Source of the DNA: UBA12170 sp964293475
GTDB lineage: Bacteria > Bacteroidota > Bacteroidia > Bacteroidales > UBA12170
Length of the DNA stretch: 64,000 nt
Assembly: GCA_964293475.1 (NCBI GenBank)
Contig: CAXYYJ010000016.1
Coordinates: forward strand, 26,421-90,420
Direction: 5' to 3'
Shown piece after piece: positions 17,355-25,800 of this stretch. Every line of letters starts with the position of its first letter. Position 1 is the first letter of the stretch. The translations under genes were made by a program, and so were the position numbers. The notes under the pieces are model-generated. The model saw only the letters and a list, made by a program, of their open reading frames with translations. It was not told the origin of the DNA and searched no databases.

Positions 17355-17418
17355 CCGCCCTGCGGAGGTTTAATCGTAGATTTTATTATCAAAACATTTT
17401 GTTAAGCCGCATGGCGGC
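17355..17418. repeat. Pair of GC-rich extragenic palindromes (REP-like)
   Basis: Two compact hairpins sit in an AT-rich gap: CCGC-CCT-GCGG at 17355-17365 and GCCGC-ATG-GCGGC at 17406-17418. They share a CCGC/GCGG core and are 40 bases apart. They may act as a transcript-end structure for the metallophosphoesterase operon or belong to a REP-type repeat. There is no T-run after them on the minus strand, so a simple intrinsic terminator is not certain. Confidence 0.45.
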
Positions 17419-17468
17419 TATCTATCAATCTATCATTTTTTCTGTTCCTTTTCATTTTTGGGAGAAAT

Positions 17469-18077
17469 TCATTCTTCCAATTGGATTTTCAACAACACGG
17501 GCTTGTTCGATTTTTCGTAATTATCATTAAGAATGGATGCATTTACGAATAAAGTTTCTCCCCTTTTTTCGATGCCATAAGCATCGTGAATGTGTCCGAA
17601 AAGGTGATATTTTGGCTGAATTTTCAGCACGATTTGCAATAAATTATGGTCTCCATAATGAATATTTTCCGAAGAATCCAATACACCTAAAGGTGGTTGA
17701 TGTGTAATCAGAACATCAGTATCATTTGGTATTTTCAGATTGTTTATATCGTAATCGCCTGATATTCCATCTTCAGTAAACATTGGTACACCATAAAATT
17801 TTACCCCTTCAATTGTCACTCCTGAATTACTCAAATAGAAGCAATTTTCGGGCAAACCATCAATATTTGAACCAAACAAGCAATCATCATGATTTCCCGC
17901 GATGAAAATCTTGTATTTATAAGGCAAAGCCCCAAACCATTCAATAAAATCCAGAACTTCATCTTCTAATCCATTCCACGACACATCACCAGAATGAATA
18001 ATGATATCTGCTGGGGGCAAATTTTGCAACAAGCGGTGCTTGCTATGTGTATCTGATAAATGAAGAATTCGCATCAT
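17469..18077 (-). CDS. Calcineurin-like metallophosphoesterase
   Basis: This 202-residue protein has the full set of dinuclear metal-binding motifs: SDTHSKH (D9, H11), IIHSGDVSW (D31), AGNHDD (N62, H63), ITHQPPLG and LFGHIHDAYG. It belongs to the YfcE/MPPED-like class that cleaves phosphodiesters or phosphomonoesters in the cytoplasm; no signal peptide is present. Its start is 9 bases after the stop of the MBL-fold gene on the same strand, so the two are very likely co-transcribed with the gene before them. A nuclease or cyclic-nucleotide esterase activity is possible; substrate is not visible from sequence. Confidence 0.88.
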   Translation of the reverse strand: MMRILHLSDTHSKHRLLQNLPPADIIIHSGDVSWNGLEDEVLDFIEWFGALPYKYKIFIAGNHDDCLFGSNIDGLPENCFYLSNSGVTIEGVKFYGVPMFTEDGISGDYDINNLKIPNDTDVLITHQPPLGVLDSSENIHYGDHNLLQIVLKIQPKYHLFGHIHDAYGIEKRGETLFVNASILNDNYEKSNKPVLLKIQLEE

Positions 18078-18086
18078 TCGCTGTTT

Positions 18087-19370
18087 TTATCGATTACAAT
18101 CGAAAATCTCGCCATCTTTTAGATGAATAATCGTTTGTCCTTGAAATACTTCCTGAAATTTCTCCGGGGCTTCAGTATGAATGGGTATGATGCCAAATTT
18201 CGGCTTAACTGCTTTAAAAACTGCTTTTAAGGTTTCGGTATCGGCATGTCCGCTGGTATGCATATACTCAATTTCATAGGGTTCAAAGAATTTGAACAAG
18301 GTTTCATTATAAGCAGATTTATTGCTATCCAAATATCCATTCCACATGGAATAGTATATTTTCGTACCCTCCGATTTGGCATATTCTTCCAGCAGCGGCT
18401 GAAACCTGACATTCGAGCGAATCAGCATACAAAATCCATGTCTTTCTAAATATGGTTTTAGATTTCTATTAAAGGATATAGGTTCCCGCCCATGTGGTTG
18501 CATAGCAAAGAAACGGCCTGCATGATTTGCTTTCTGGTCAAAATCCATTTTATAAAAATCTGTTTTGTGCGAATGATTCTCTGATACTATTTTTAGAATA
18601 TTTGCCTGGTAACTATCGCAAACAAAGCAGCGATTTGCTTTTGTTGATGCATGGTACAAAGCGAAAATTCGGTCGATATTGGTTGAAGAAACAAAGACAA
18701 AATTGTATTTATTCTGCCTGAATTTTTTTTCGAAATCCATCTGCAACGCCTGTTCTGATTGAATGGTAGCATTTGGACGCTGAATATTTGACCCCTCGGA
18801 AATTATATAATCAATTTTCTTAGCGAACTTTTTTAGCGTAGGAATAAGTGCTTTGCTTCTAAAACCATGTCCCCGAAAATCGCCCGTATGAAGTATTCGC
18901 TTGTTATCGGCTTCGACCACAAACATATAAGCATCAAAAGCGGAATGGTCAATGAATAAAGGGGTAACAGTAATTTCGCCGATTTTTATTTCTTGTAATG
19001 CTATAAAAGAGTTGATGGTCTTAATTCTTTCGACAATTCTTATATGCTTTTCTGCCTCGGCTGGATCTGGAATATAGGACAATCTGTTTTCCAGACAGTA
19101 GTAAATTTTGAGCGCTGTTTCCCCCGCATAAATGGGCAAATCGGCGACGGCATCGCAAATTTTCCCGATATGATCGGAATGGTAATGCGTTATAAATAAG
19201 GCACTTTTCGAAACATCGCCATAGGTTAAGCCTTCAATGGGTTGTAATTCAATCTTTTCTGCGCCCGGCAGCTGCTCGCCAAAATCTACAAAAACCTTGT
19301 AACCACCACTTTCAATTTCGGTGATACAACCCCCAATCTGATTTGTGCCTCTATGGATTGTTAGGTTCAT
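18087..19370 (-). CDS. Beta-CASP-type MBL-fold hydrolase (RNase J-like)
   Basis: This 427-residue protein has the metallo-beta-lactamase motif FITHYHSDHIG (H62, H64, D66, H67), the further His in LFIDHSAFDAY and the Asp in LHTGDFRGHG. Beta-CASP motifs follow: an acidic residue in IISEGSNI, the His in MHTSGHADTETL and the C-terminal PIHTEAPEKF. The HTSGHAD...PIHTE ending is typical of RNase J and related nucleic acid processing enzymes. The protein is shorter than RNase J, which is about 555 residues, and lacks its C-terminal domain. It overlaps the upstream gene by 20 bases and precedes the metallophosphoesterase by 9, forming a compact operon. Nuclease activity is inferred from family. Confidence 0.85.
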   Translation of the reverse strand: MNLTIHRGTNQIGGCITEIESGGYKVFVDFGEQLPGAEKIELQPIEGLTYGDVSKSALFITHYHSDHIGKICDAVADLPIYAGETALKIYYCLENRLSYIPDPAEAEKHIRIVERIKTINSFIALQEIKIGEITVTPLFIDHSAFDAYMFVVEADNKRILHTGDFRGHGFRSKALIPTLKKFAKKIDYIISEGSNIQRPNATIQSEQALQMDFEKKFRQNKYNFVFVSSTNIDRIFALYHASTKANRCFVCDSYQANILKIVSENHSHKTDFYKMDFDQKANHAGRFFAMQPHGREPISFNRNLKPYLERHGFCMLIRSNVRFQPLLEEYAKSEGTKIYYSMWNGYLDSNKSAYNETLFKFFEPYEIEYMHTSGHADTETLKAVFKAVKPKFGIIPIHTEAPEKFQEVFQGQTIIHLKDGEIFDCNR

Positions 19371-20148
19371 TGTTAAATATCAGTAATTGCAATTCTGAAA
19401 CAATGTTTTTATCTGCAATACCCGTGAAGCGGCATTTCGGATTTTTGTATGGATCTTTCAGCATTTGTACTTTTCCTTCTTTTGTAATGTCTCTACCAAT
19501 TCCCCCGATGCTAATTTTTATAACTATTATCTTCGGAAATTGGCTTCCTTTACAAGGGTGTTGCATCTTAAATTCTGCAATCTCCTCTTTAATCGCATCA
19601 GAGTATTTCTCAAATTTTTCAGTATTTTTCACCTTTTTACCCCCGGTTGAAATAAAATAGTTGCGATGAATGTGAAATAGGTAACCCTGTACTTTTGCTG
19701 TTGCAGTTTTTTTGAGATCATTATTCAAATGCTGTTTAAATGTATTTACACTTCCAGCAGATTTTTCAGTACCGAATTCAAAGATGTAATCTGGAACAAG
19801 CCATGCTTTTTTTCTTTTCAAATTTATTGGATCATCAATTTGTTCTACATCTGATTTATTTAAGATTACAAAATCGCTTCTCGAATAAGCTGATGAAGTA
19901 TGTCCGTATTCCTTATGTAATAACATTGTTTTGTATTTAACTTTGGAGGGTTTTCCAACGCTATTGCCAATTGGACATTCCGTATTGTGAAGTTCATTAG
20001 CAGGGTTTAACACAGGAATTTTCATTAATTCATGAACGACCAGCTGGTGAACATCAGACTCTGAAACATAAATTAGTGGGTTCTTACAAATAAATGAAAT
20101 GACGTTTACTAAGCAATCATTAATTTGAGCTTGTAGTGGATTATTCAT
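19351..20148 (-). CDS. Possible PD-(D/E)xK-fold protein
   Basis: This 265-residue cytoplasmic protein is of no family I can name. It shows an early helix HQLVVHELMK with a candidate catalytic Glu (E40), then SRSDFVIL (D92) and PDYIFEFGTEKS (D120, E124, K129), followed by the helix FKQHLNNDLKKTATAKVQGYLFHI and a late strand IIVIKISI. The order Glu, Asp-strand, Glu-x-(4)-Lys strand and amphipathic helix is the layout of PD-(D/E)xK nucleases, although the spacing of the final Lys is not canonical. It overlaps the beta-CASP gene by 20 bases, implying coupled translation. The call is a hypothesis from motif order. Confidence 0.5.
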   Translation of the reverse strand: MNNPLQAQINDCLVNVISFICKNPLIYVSESDVHQLVVHELMKIPVLNPANELHNTECPIGNSVGKPSKVKYKTMLLHKEYGHTSSAYSRSDFVILNKSDVEQIDDPINLKRKKAWLVPDYIFEFGTEKSAGSVNTFKQHLNNDLKKTATAKVQGYLFHIHRNYFISTGGKKVKNTEKFEKYSDAIKEEIAEFKMQHPCKGSQFPKIIVIKISIGGIGRDITKEGKVQMLKDPYKNPKCRFTGIADKNIVSELQLLIFNNEPNNP

Positions 20149-20563
20149 TTTCCTTCAACTTTAACTAATATAAATATTTAATGGCTTACACTGTTCAAAC
20201 CTGCTTACAATTAAATTCAATATCTTCTTTTACGAAGTTTTTTCGTGTTAGAATAGCTATTAAGTTCAGGCTGTCTAAAAACCAAAGAAAAAGCCCCATT
20301 TTCTCCCCAAAAGTAACCATTTTATGCTATGTTGCTGAAAAATTGATGGGTTTTTTATAAAAAAATCTAACGGTTTGAAAGGTTCTGCTTGATGTTGTGA
20401 ATTATTTACACTTAAGTAATATTTTGCCAGAGTTGTTAACAAATCTGACTGATTCAATAGCTTATTAAACAGAGTTTCTTTCAAATGCCAATGATGGATA
20501 TTTATACAATTAAGCGATTGAAAATTAGCTTAATGAGAAAAATAATATTAACTTCACCACAAT
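20149..20563. other. AT-rich gap between two accessory operons
   Basis: About 415 bases hold no supported gene. A minus-strand frame of 69 codons exists, but its C-terminal half is simply the translation of a degenerate repeat (20290-20356). The region presumably contains the promoter of the PD-(D/E)xK/MBL/phosphoesterase operon. Confidence 0.4.
20290..20356. repeat. Degenerate third copy of the 91-bp repeat family
   Basis: TTCTCCCCAAAA at 20301-20312 is identical to the inside of the 91-bp repeat, and the following TTGC.GAAAAAT.GA.GG also matches. The ends again form an inverted repeat (AAAAAGCCCCAT against GATGGGTTTTTT). The arms differ in sequence from copies 1 and 2 but keep the pairing, which suggests a family defined by structure. 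Confidence 0.5.
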
Positions 20564-21109
20564 TTAATTGAGTATGGTTATAATTTCAATACCATGGTTC
20601 AAATATTTTGAAAAATCATTATCATCTGTAACAATTTTCCATTTTGCGATTTTTGCCATCTCAAGATAATAGCTGTCGTTAAAATCGATATATGAAAAGT
20701 GAGATAAAACATCATCTATCTCAATGGCATTAAAATTATCTGATGTCTTTTCGCACATCCGTATGATTTTGTTGATGTTTATTTTAATTTCATCAACAGT
20801 TTCTATATACCGATCTGTGCCAACATAATCCTTTTTAAAATCTGCATTATGCACACCATTTTCATCTTTCCAAATATTAAAATCCATCCTTAAATTTCTA
20901 TTGGAAAACTCAGATAAAATCAAACTACTTATAAATATAGTACTTCCAGAAGTATTTATACTTTGAAGAAAAGATGAATAGTGCTTCTGTTTTCTTTTAT
21001 TAAATTCTGCTATAGGACTAAATAAATACATCCAAACATTATTATCGAAAAAGAAAACATCAGTTGATTTTGGGTCGTATTTGGTAATATCAGTAAGTTT
21101 AGCTGCCAT
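20564..21109 (-). CDS. PIN-domain nuclease
   Basis: This 181-residue protein has the four acidic positions of PIN nucleases: FFFDNNVWMYLF (D22), SLILSEFSNR (E67), YIDFNDSYYLEMAK (D142/D145) and IVTDDNDFSKYL (D162/D163). PIN domains cleave RNA with Mg or Mn. It differs from simple VapC toxins in being longer and in being preceded not by a small antitoxin but by a STAS-like gene, which it overlaps by 11 bases, and a GHKL ATPase gene. It is therefore the likely effector of a three-gene unit. The fold call is strong; the trigger is unknown. Confidence 0.85.
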   Translation of the reverse strand: MAAKLTDITKYDPKSTDVFFFDNNVWMYLFSPIAEFNKRKQKHYSSFLQSINTSGSTIFISSLILSEFSNRNLRMDFNIWKDENGVHNADFKKDYVGTDRYIETVDEIKININKIIRMCEKTSDNFNAIEIDDVLSHFSYIDFNDSYYLEMAKIAKWKIVTDDNDFSKYLNHGIEIITILN

Positions 21110-21455
21110 AAATTGCGTTATTTGCTGAATCTTCGAAACCTTTTTTATTCGCTAAGTATTGCTTTGCGCGATCAACAACTTTTTTAAATAAAATTCTATC
21201 CTCCTGGGCAACATTTTTAAGTTTTAAGGATGTATTTAATTTCTCACTGCTATAAATGCTATATAGTTGGCCAATAGCTGTATTTAAAAATGCAGTTGTC
21301 ATTAATGAAATATTAAAAAAATCAAGCTCAACAATATATCCTTCCTTGAAGGCTTCTATTATATTTGTATATACATTTTCTCCATCATCTGATGAAACAG
21401 CTGAGTTCCTATTAATTATTTCTATTACTTTAATATTCTTCAATTTTGCTTCCAT
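21099..21455 (-). CDS. STAS-like (DUF4325) protein
   Basis: This 118-residue protein resembles the STAS-like DUF4325 family: strand IKVIEII, then a helix after DDGENVYTNIIEAFKEGYIVELDFFNISLMTTAFLNTAIGQLY. The segment LDFFNISLMTTAFLNTAIG is the family core, corresponding to the strand-turn-helix region of anti-anti-sigma STAS domains. There is no obvious phosphorylatable Ser-Asp pair as in SpoIIAA. It lies 12 bases after a GHKL ATPase gene and overlaps the PIN gene, a pairing that recalls SpoIIAB/SpoIIAA-type switches. A role in controlling the PIN nuclease is inference. Confidence 0.75.
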   Translation of the reverse strand: MEAKLKNIKVIEIINRNSAVSSDDGENVYTNIIEAFKEGYIVELDFFNISLMTTAFLNTAIGQLYSIYSSEKLNTSLKLKNVAQEDRILFKKVVDRAKQYLANKKGFEDSANNAIYGS

Positions 21456-21467
21456 AATGTAAATATA

Positions 21468-22346
21468 TTAAAAAATATCATCTAATGACACTTCTTCGAC
21501 GAGTCTATAATAATCTTTATCATCTAAATTAAATTCGATATTGACAATTGTGCCGGGAAATGGATTGTCAAAAATCTTATTTTCAGTTTCTCCATTTCGA
21601 TATTCCCAGTAACCGTCTGAAGAAACAATTTGAATCTTACCTTTGTTTAATTTGATAAATTCAAAAATAATATCCAACCCTAGACCTCCTGGAATATTAC
21701 CTGTTTTTGTTGTATTCCCATACTCCAAAGCCCATTCAATAGCATCGGAACCAGATAGATTTGTTTGCAAATACTCATTTACATTTGACTTTATAGTTTT
21801 ACCCATATCAACAATTGTCATATCAAGTCTTTTAATTCCTTTACTTGAAAAATATTGACCACAAGTATAGATTTGTTTACAATGGCCATGCGTTCGGGCA
21901 TTTTCGAAAATTTCAAGAATACTATCATTTATCTTTTTGCCAAGTAACTGACTTAGTTTACGAAAGTCTGGTTTTGAAAGAAGCTCATCCCGAATATAAT
22001 CCATGAATTCAATATCTTCATAGGGTGTAAATTTCTGAAATGTTATTATTCTGTTTTTAGTGTCAGGAACCGATTCCCATCCATAGCTGCAAAGAAACCT
22101 ATTCTTTTGCAAAGTCTTTTGAAGCAATGGCTTTATATTAACGAATGCTAAGGTTTTTTTTTGTTCATCACTAATTGAACAAATTGCTCCCAATATAGCG
22201 GAAAGATTAGCTTCAAACTTATTATTGTTTTGGAAATTTATAACAACCTCCTTATCCTTATTCTGTGATAATTCAAAACTAAGTTCAATTAGGCTATTAT
22301 ACCCATCAAAATCACTCCTCACATAACTATGAATCAGAAACTCCAT
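21468..22346 (-). CDS. GHKL-type ATP-binding protein
   Basis: This 292-residue protein has a C-terminal HATPase_c domain. The N-box is NDSILEIFENARTHG (about residues 140-154), the G1 box is VDMGKTI (179-185) and the G2 box is IPGGLGLDIIFEF (218-230). There is no histidine phosphoacceptor domain and no transmembrane segment, so it is not a standard sensor kinase; it resembles SpoIIAB/anti-sigma-type or MutL-like ATPases. The first 110 residues contain a STAS-like alternation (EVVINFQNNNKFEANLSAI). It is the first gene of a three-gene operon with a STAS-like protein and a PIN nuclease. Partner switching controlled by ATP is an attractive model but is inference. Confidence 0.8.
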   Translation of the reverse strand: MEFLIHSYVRSDFDGYNSLIELSFELSQNKDKEVVINFQNNNKFEANLSAILGAICSISDEQKKTLAFVNIKPLLQKTLQKNRFLCSYGWESVPDTKNRIITFQKFTPYEDIEFMDYIRDELLSKPDFRKLSQLLGKKINDSILEIFENARTHGHCKQIYTCGQYFSSKGIKRLDMTIVDMGKTIKSNVNEYLQTNLSGSDAIEWALEYGNTTKTGNIPGGLGLDIIFEFIKLNKGKIQIVSSDGYWEYRNGETENKIFDNPFPGTIVNIEFNLDDKDYYRLVEEVSLDDIF

Positions 22347-22689
22347 GCCGAATTAAATTTGACACATTTTTTCAACAATATTACTAATTTACAAACTGGA
22401 ATTTGAACTCATTGTAAAATTTTTTTCCATAGTTATAATCATCTCCAATGCTTACAATTCAATTGTTTTTAAGCTAAAAAAACTCACATAGCAATCCTTT
22501 TAACTATTGAAAAAAAAACATCTTCGGGTTGAATTCAAAATGTCCAAAGATTATTTCATGGCTGGTTTTATAATATAATATAACACTATAATTAGTGATG
22601 AGTTTTTAAGATGTTGGCTCTTTAGCTACCCTTTACATTCAATGTTGGCTCGTGTGGACTTGCAAAATGGGCTTACGGCTGTGGGTTGG
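22347..22689. other. Intergenic gap upstream of the GHKL operon
   Basis: These 343 AT-rich bases separate the 3' end of hsdR from the start of the GHKL operon, both on the minus strand. No ORF of note, no strong terminator and no exact TAnnTTTG were found. It probably holds the promoter of the GHKL-STAS-PIN operon. Confidence 0.35.
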
Positions 22690-25600
22690 CTATTTGTTGT
22701 TTGAAAAATCATCTGCAATCAGTTTTGCTTGTTCCAAAATTGTCTTTACGGCTTGGTCTTGTTTCTCGGGCGGATAGCCATATTTCTTTAAAATCCTTTT
22801 TATCATTACTCGCATTTTGGCTTGTACGCTTTCTTTCTTATCCCAATCTATAGTTACAGAATTTTTAACGCTTACAACTAATTCTCTTGCAATGGTTTTT
22901 AAAATGTCGTCTCCTAAAATATAAACGGCACTGTCGCTTACTTCCAATGCGTCATAAAATGCCAATTCTCTAAAGTCGAGATTTAGATTTTCGCCACGTT
23001 TATCTGCTTCTTTGATTTCTTTGGCAAGCCGTATTAGTTCTTCTATGATTTCTGCTGCTGTGATGGCGTTGTTTTGATATCGCTTAATGGCATCAGCCAA
23101 CATCTCTGAAAATTTCTTGCCCTGTATGATGTTTCTTTGTGAACGTTGTTTGATTTCATCGTTAAGTAATCTGCGTAAAAGTTCTAAAGCAAGGTTCTTT
23201 CTTGGCATATCTTTCAGCTCTGCCATAAACTCGTCTGAAAGAATATTCAAGCCTGATATTTCAGGATTTTGCAAGCCTGCTGCTTCGAAAATGTCAACGA
23301 CTTCTGTTGAAATCAAAGCATCTGAAATGATTTGTCTGATAGCAGTTTCTACTTCTTCATCACTTCGTTTTTTATTGCTTTCCCTTAGTTTAGAAATTCT
23401 TGATTTTATTGCTTGGAAGAAACTCAAATCATCTCGTATCTCTATTGCTTTTGGATGCGGAACTGAAATAGCAAATGCTTTGGAAAGATTGGAAACATTG
23501 GTACTATACCTTTCTTGTCCTTTGTCTAATCCCAAAATGAAGTCCGTTGCATCTAAAAGGAAAATAAGTTTCTCTCTCGGCTGTAATGTAAAAAAGCGTT
23601 TGTAGTCGAAACCGTGGAATAAGTCCACCACGATTTCATAAAGCTCTTCCATTTTGGAAACTGCTTCTTCCTGGTCAAATTCAATTTTCCCCTTTCCACC
23701 GCTTGAAGTGTAAACGCTTAATGCTTTTTTCAAGTCTTGTGCAATGCCCAAATAGTCCACAATCAAACCGCCTTCTTTGTCTTTGAAAACTCGGTTTACT
23801 CGGGCAATGGCTTGCATCAAGTTATGACCTGTCATTGGTTTGTCCACATACAACGTATGCAAACAAGGTGCGTCAAAACCTGTGAGCCACATATCACGAA
23901 CCAAAACCAATTTTAATGAGTCTTTTGGGTCTCGCAAACGGTCGCCAATGGCTTTTCTTCTTGGTTTATTGCGGATGTGTTCTTGCCAATCCAATGGGTC
24001 GGAAGATGAACCTGTCATTATTACTTTGATAACTCCTTTTTCATCATCCCCGCTGTACCATTCAGGACGAATTTTGATAATTTCATTATGCAATGCCACA
24101 CAAATTCTGCGACTCATATTTACAATCATTCCTTTGCCGTCAAATACTTCGCTGCGTTGTTCAAAGTGTTTTACAATATCAGCAGCCACTTGTTGTAAAC
24201 GTTTTTTACTTCCTACAATGGCTTCTTGTTGTGTCCACTTGGCAAAGCGTTGTTGGCGTTCGGTGAGTTCGTCTTCTTCGGTTACTTCTTCAATGCGCTG
24301 GTCAATTATTTCCTGCTCTTTCGGGTCAAGTTCTATTTTGGCTAAACGGCTTTCGTAGAAAATGCGAACTGTTGCACCGTCCTGCACTGCTTGGTGAATG
24401 TCGTAGATGTCAACATATTCGCCAAAAATGGCTTGTGTGTTCTTGTCTTCTTTTTCTATGGGTGTACCTGTGAAACCAATGAATGAAGCATTGGGCAAAG
24501 CATCACGCATATGACGAGCGTAGCCATCAATAAAATCGTACTGGCTCCTGTGTGCTTCGTCTGCAATTACCACAATGTTTCTTCTGTCCGAAAGTTTTGG
24601 GTAAGTGCCGCCTTTTTCATCAGGCATAAATTTTTGGATGGTAGTAAAAACAACACCACCCGAAACCACTGAAAGCAAGGTTTGCAAATGGCTTCTACTT
24701 TCTGCTTGTACTGGTGTTTGCCTGATTAATTGCTGACAATTGCTGAATGTCTCAAAAAGCTGTTGGTCTAAATCGTTACGGTCAGTTAAAACTACAATCG
24801 TTGGGTTGTTGAGTTGTGGCGTTACCACCATCTTACCCGAGTAAAAAACCATACTCAAACTCTTGCCGCTACCTTGTGTATGCCACACTACACCTGCCCT
24901 TTGGTCGCCAAAGGTGGCTGATGCTTTGATAGTAGAATAAATGGCTTTGTTTACTGCATAATATTGATGATAAGCCGCAATTTTCTTTAAGGTTTTATCT
25001 TTCGTTTTTTCAAAAACGATAAAATAGCGGATTAAATCAATGATGGTTTTCTTGTTCAACATTCCGCTTAACACTACATCCATTTCAATATTTGCGGTGG
25101 GTGTTGGAAACAAAGTTGAATTATAAAGGTCGTTGGAAGGTTCTGCTACAATATTTTTGGGTTGTATTTCAGGAATTTTCCAACCGCTAAAACGGCTCCA
25201 ATCGCTGGTTATGGTTCCTGCTTTAGCAAACCAACCGTCTGTAACTATTAAGAAACTGTTGTAATTGAAAAGGGTCGGAATTGTCTGTTTGTAAGTCATC
25301 AACTGATTGTAAGCTGCTTTTAAATCTGCTTTTTCATCAGTTGCGTTTTTGATTTCTATCACCACCAAAGGCAAGCCGTTAATAAAGACAATTACATCAG
25401 GTCGTTTGTTGCTGTGATTTTCAATTATGGTAAATTGATTGACTGCCGTAAAATCATTGTTTTCGGGTTTTTGAAAATCAATCAACCAGACTTTAAAGGT
25501 CTTGATTATTTCGCCTTCTCTTCCTTTTACATCAACGCCTTCGGTGATGAGTTTATGGAACGCTTCGTTGTTTGCTAACATATTGGTAAAAGGTACTCGT

Positions 25601-25800
25601 GCCACATTTCTTGCAGCTTCTTCCCGTATTTCGGCAGGAATTTCAGGATTGATTTTATCAATAGCGGCTTGCAAACGATTGGTTAAAACCACTTCATTGT
25701 ATGCCCGCTCAATGATTGCACCATTTAGTATGTTATAGCCTTGCTCTTGCAAAGTTTGCAATGCCATTTGTTCTATTTCTTCTTCTGTTAATATATTCAT
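22690..25800 (-). CDS. hsdR: Type I restriction enzyme, R subunit
   Basis: This 1036-residue protein combines a PD-(D/E)xK nuclease domain and a superfamily 2 translocase. The nuclease motif is RPDVIVFINGLPLVVIEIK (about residues 132-150). Translocase motifs are WHTQGSGKSLSMVF (Walker A), IADEAHRSQYDF (DEAx box), FIGFTGTPI (motif III) and, further on, MWLTGFDAPCLHTLYVDKP and QAIARVNRVFKDKEGG (motifs V-VI). The C-terminal 300 residues are helical, as expected for contact with the methylase. The start codon overlaps the stop of the HEPN-like gene in a TAATG unit. The subunit appears intact. Confidence 0.96.
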   Translation of the reverse strand: MNILTEEEIEQMALQTLQEQGYNILNGAIIERAYNEVVLTNRLQAAIDKINPEIPAEIREEAARNVARVPFTNMLANNEAFHKLITEGVDVKGREGEIIKTFKVWLIDFQKPENNDFTAVNQFTIIENHSNKRPDVIVFINGLPLVVIEIKNATDEKADLKAAYNQLMTYKQTIPTLFNYNSFLIVTDGWFAKAGTITSDWSRFSGWKIPEIQPKNIVAEPSNDLYNSTLFPTPTANIEMDVVLSGMLNKKTIIDLIRYFIVFEKTKDKTLKKIAAYHQYYAVNKAIYSTIKASATFGDQRAGVVWHTQGSGKSLSMVFYSGKMVVTPQLNNPTIVVLTDRNDLDQQLFETFSNCQQLIRQTPVQAESRSHLQTLLSVVSGGVVFTTIQKFMPDEKGGTYPKLSDRRNIVVIADEAHRSQYDFIDGYARHMRDALPNASFIGFTGTPIEKEDKNTQAIFGEYVDIYDIHQAVQDGATVRIFYESRLAKIELDPKEQEIIDQRIEEVTEEDELTERQQRFAKWTQQEAIVGSKKRLQQVAADIVKHFEQRSEVFDGKGMIVNMSRRICVALHNEIIKIRPEWYSGDDEKGVIKVIMTGSSSDPLDWQEHIRNKPRRKAIGDRLRDPKDSLKLVLVRDMWLTGFDAPCLHTLYVDKPMTGHNLMQAIARVNRVFKDKEGGLIVDYLGIAQDLKKALSVYTSSGGKGKIEFDQEEAVSKMEELYEIVVDLFHGFDYKRFFTLQPREKLIFLLDATDFILGLDKGQERYSTNVSNLSKAFAISVPHPKAIEIRDDLSFFQAIKSRISKLRESNKKRSDEEVETAIRQIISDALISTEVVDIFEAAGLQNPEISGLNILSDEFMAELKDMPRKNLALELLRRLLNDEIKQRSQRNIIQGKKFSEMLADAIKRYQNNAITAAEIIEELIRLAKEIKEADKRGENLNLDFRELAFYDALEVSDSAVYILGDDILKTIARELVVSVKNSVTIDWDKKESVQAKMRVMIKRILKKYGYPPEKQDQAVKTILEQAKLIADDFSNNK

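Noticed and set aside
17340..17430. GCTTAAC...GTTGAAA as an attC-like site
   Set aside because: One core matches but the second violates the consensus and the arms do not pair.
20275..20484. Minus-strand frame of 69 codons
   Set aside because: Its C-terminal half is the translation of a degenerate copy of the 91-bp repeat; there is no independent sign of a protein.
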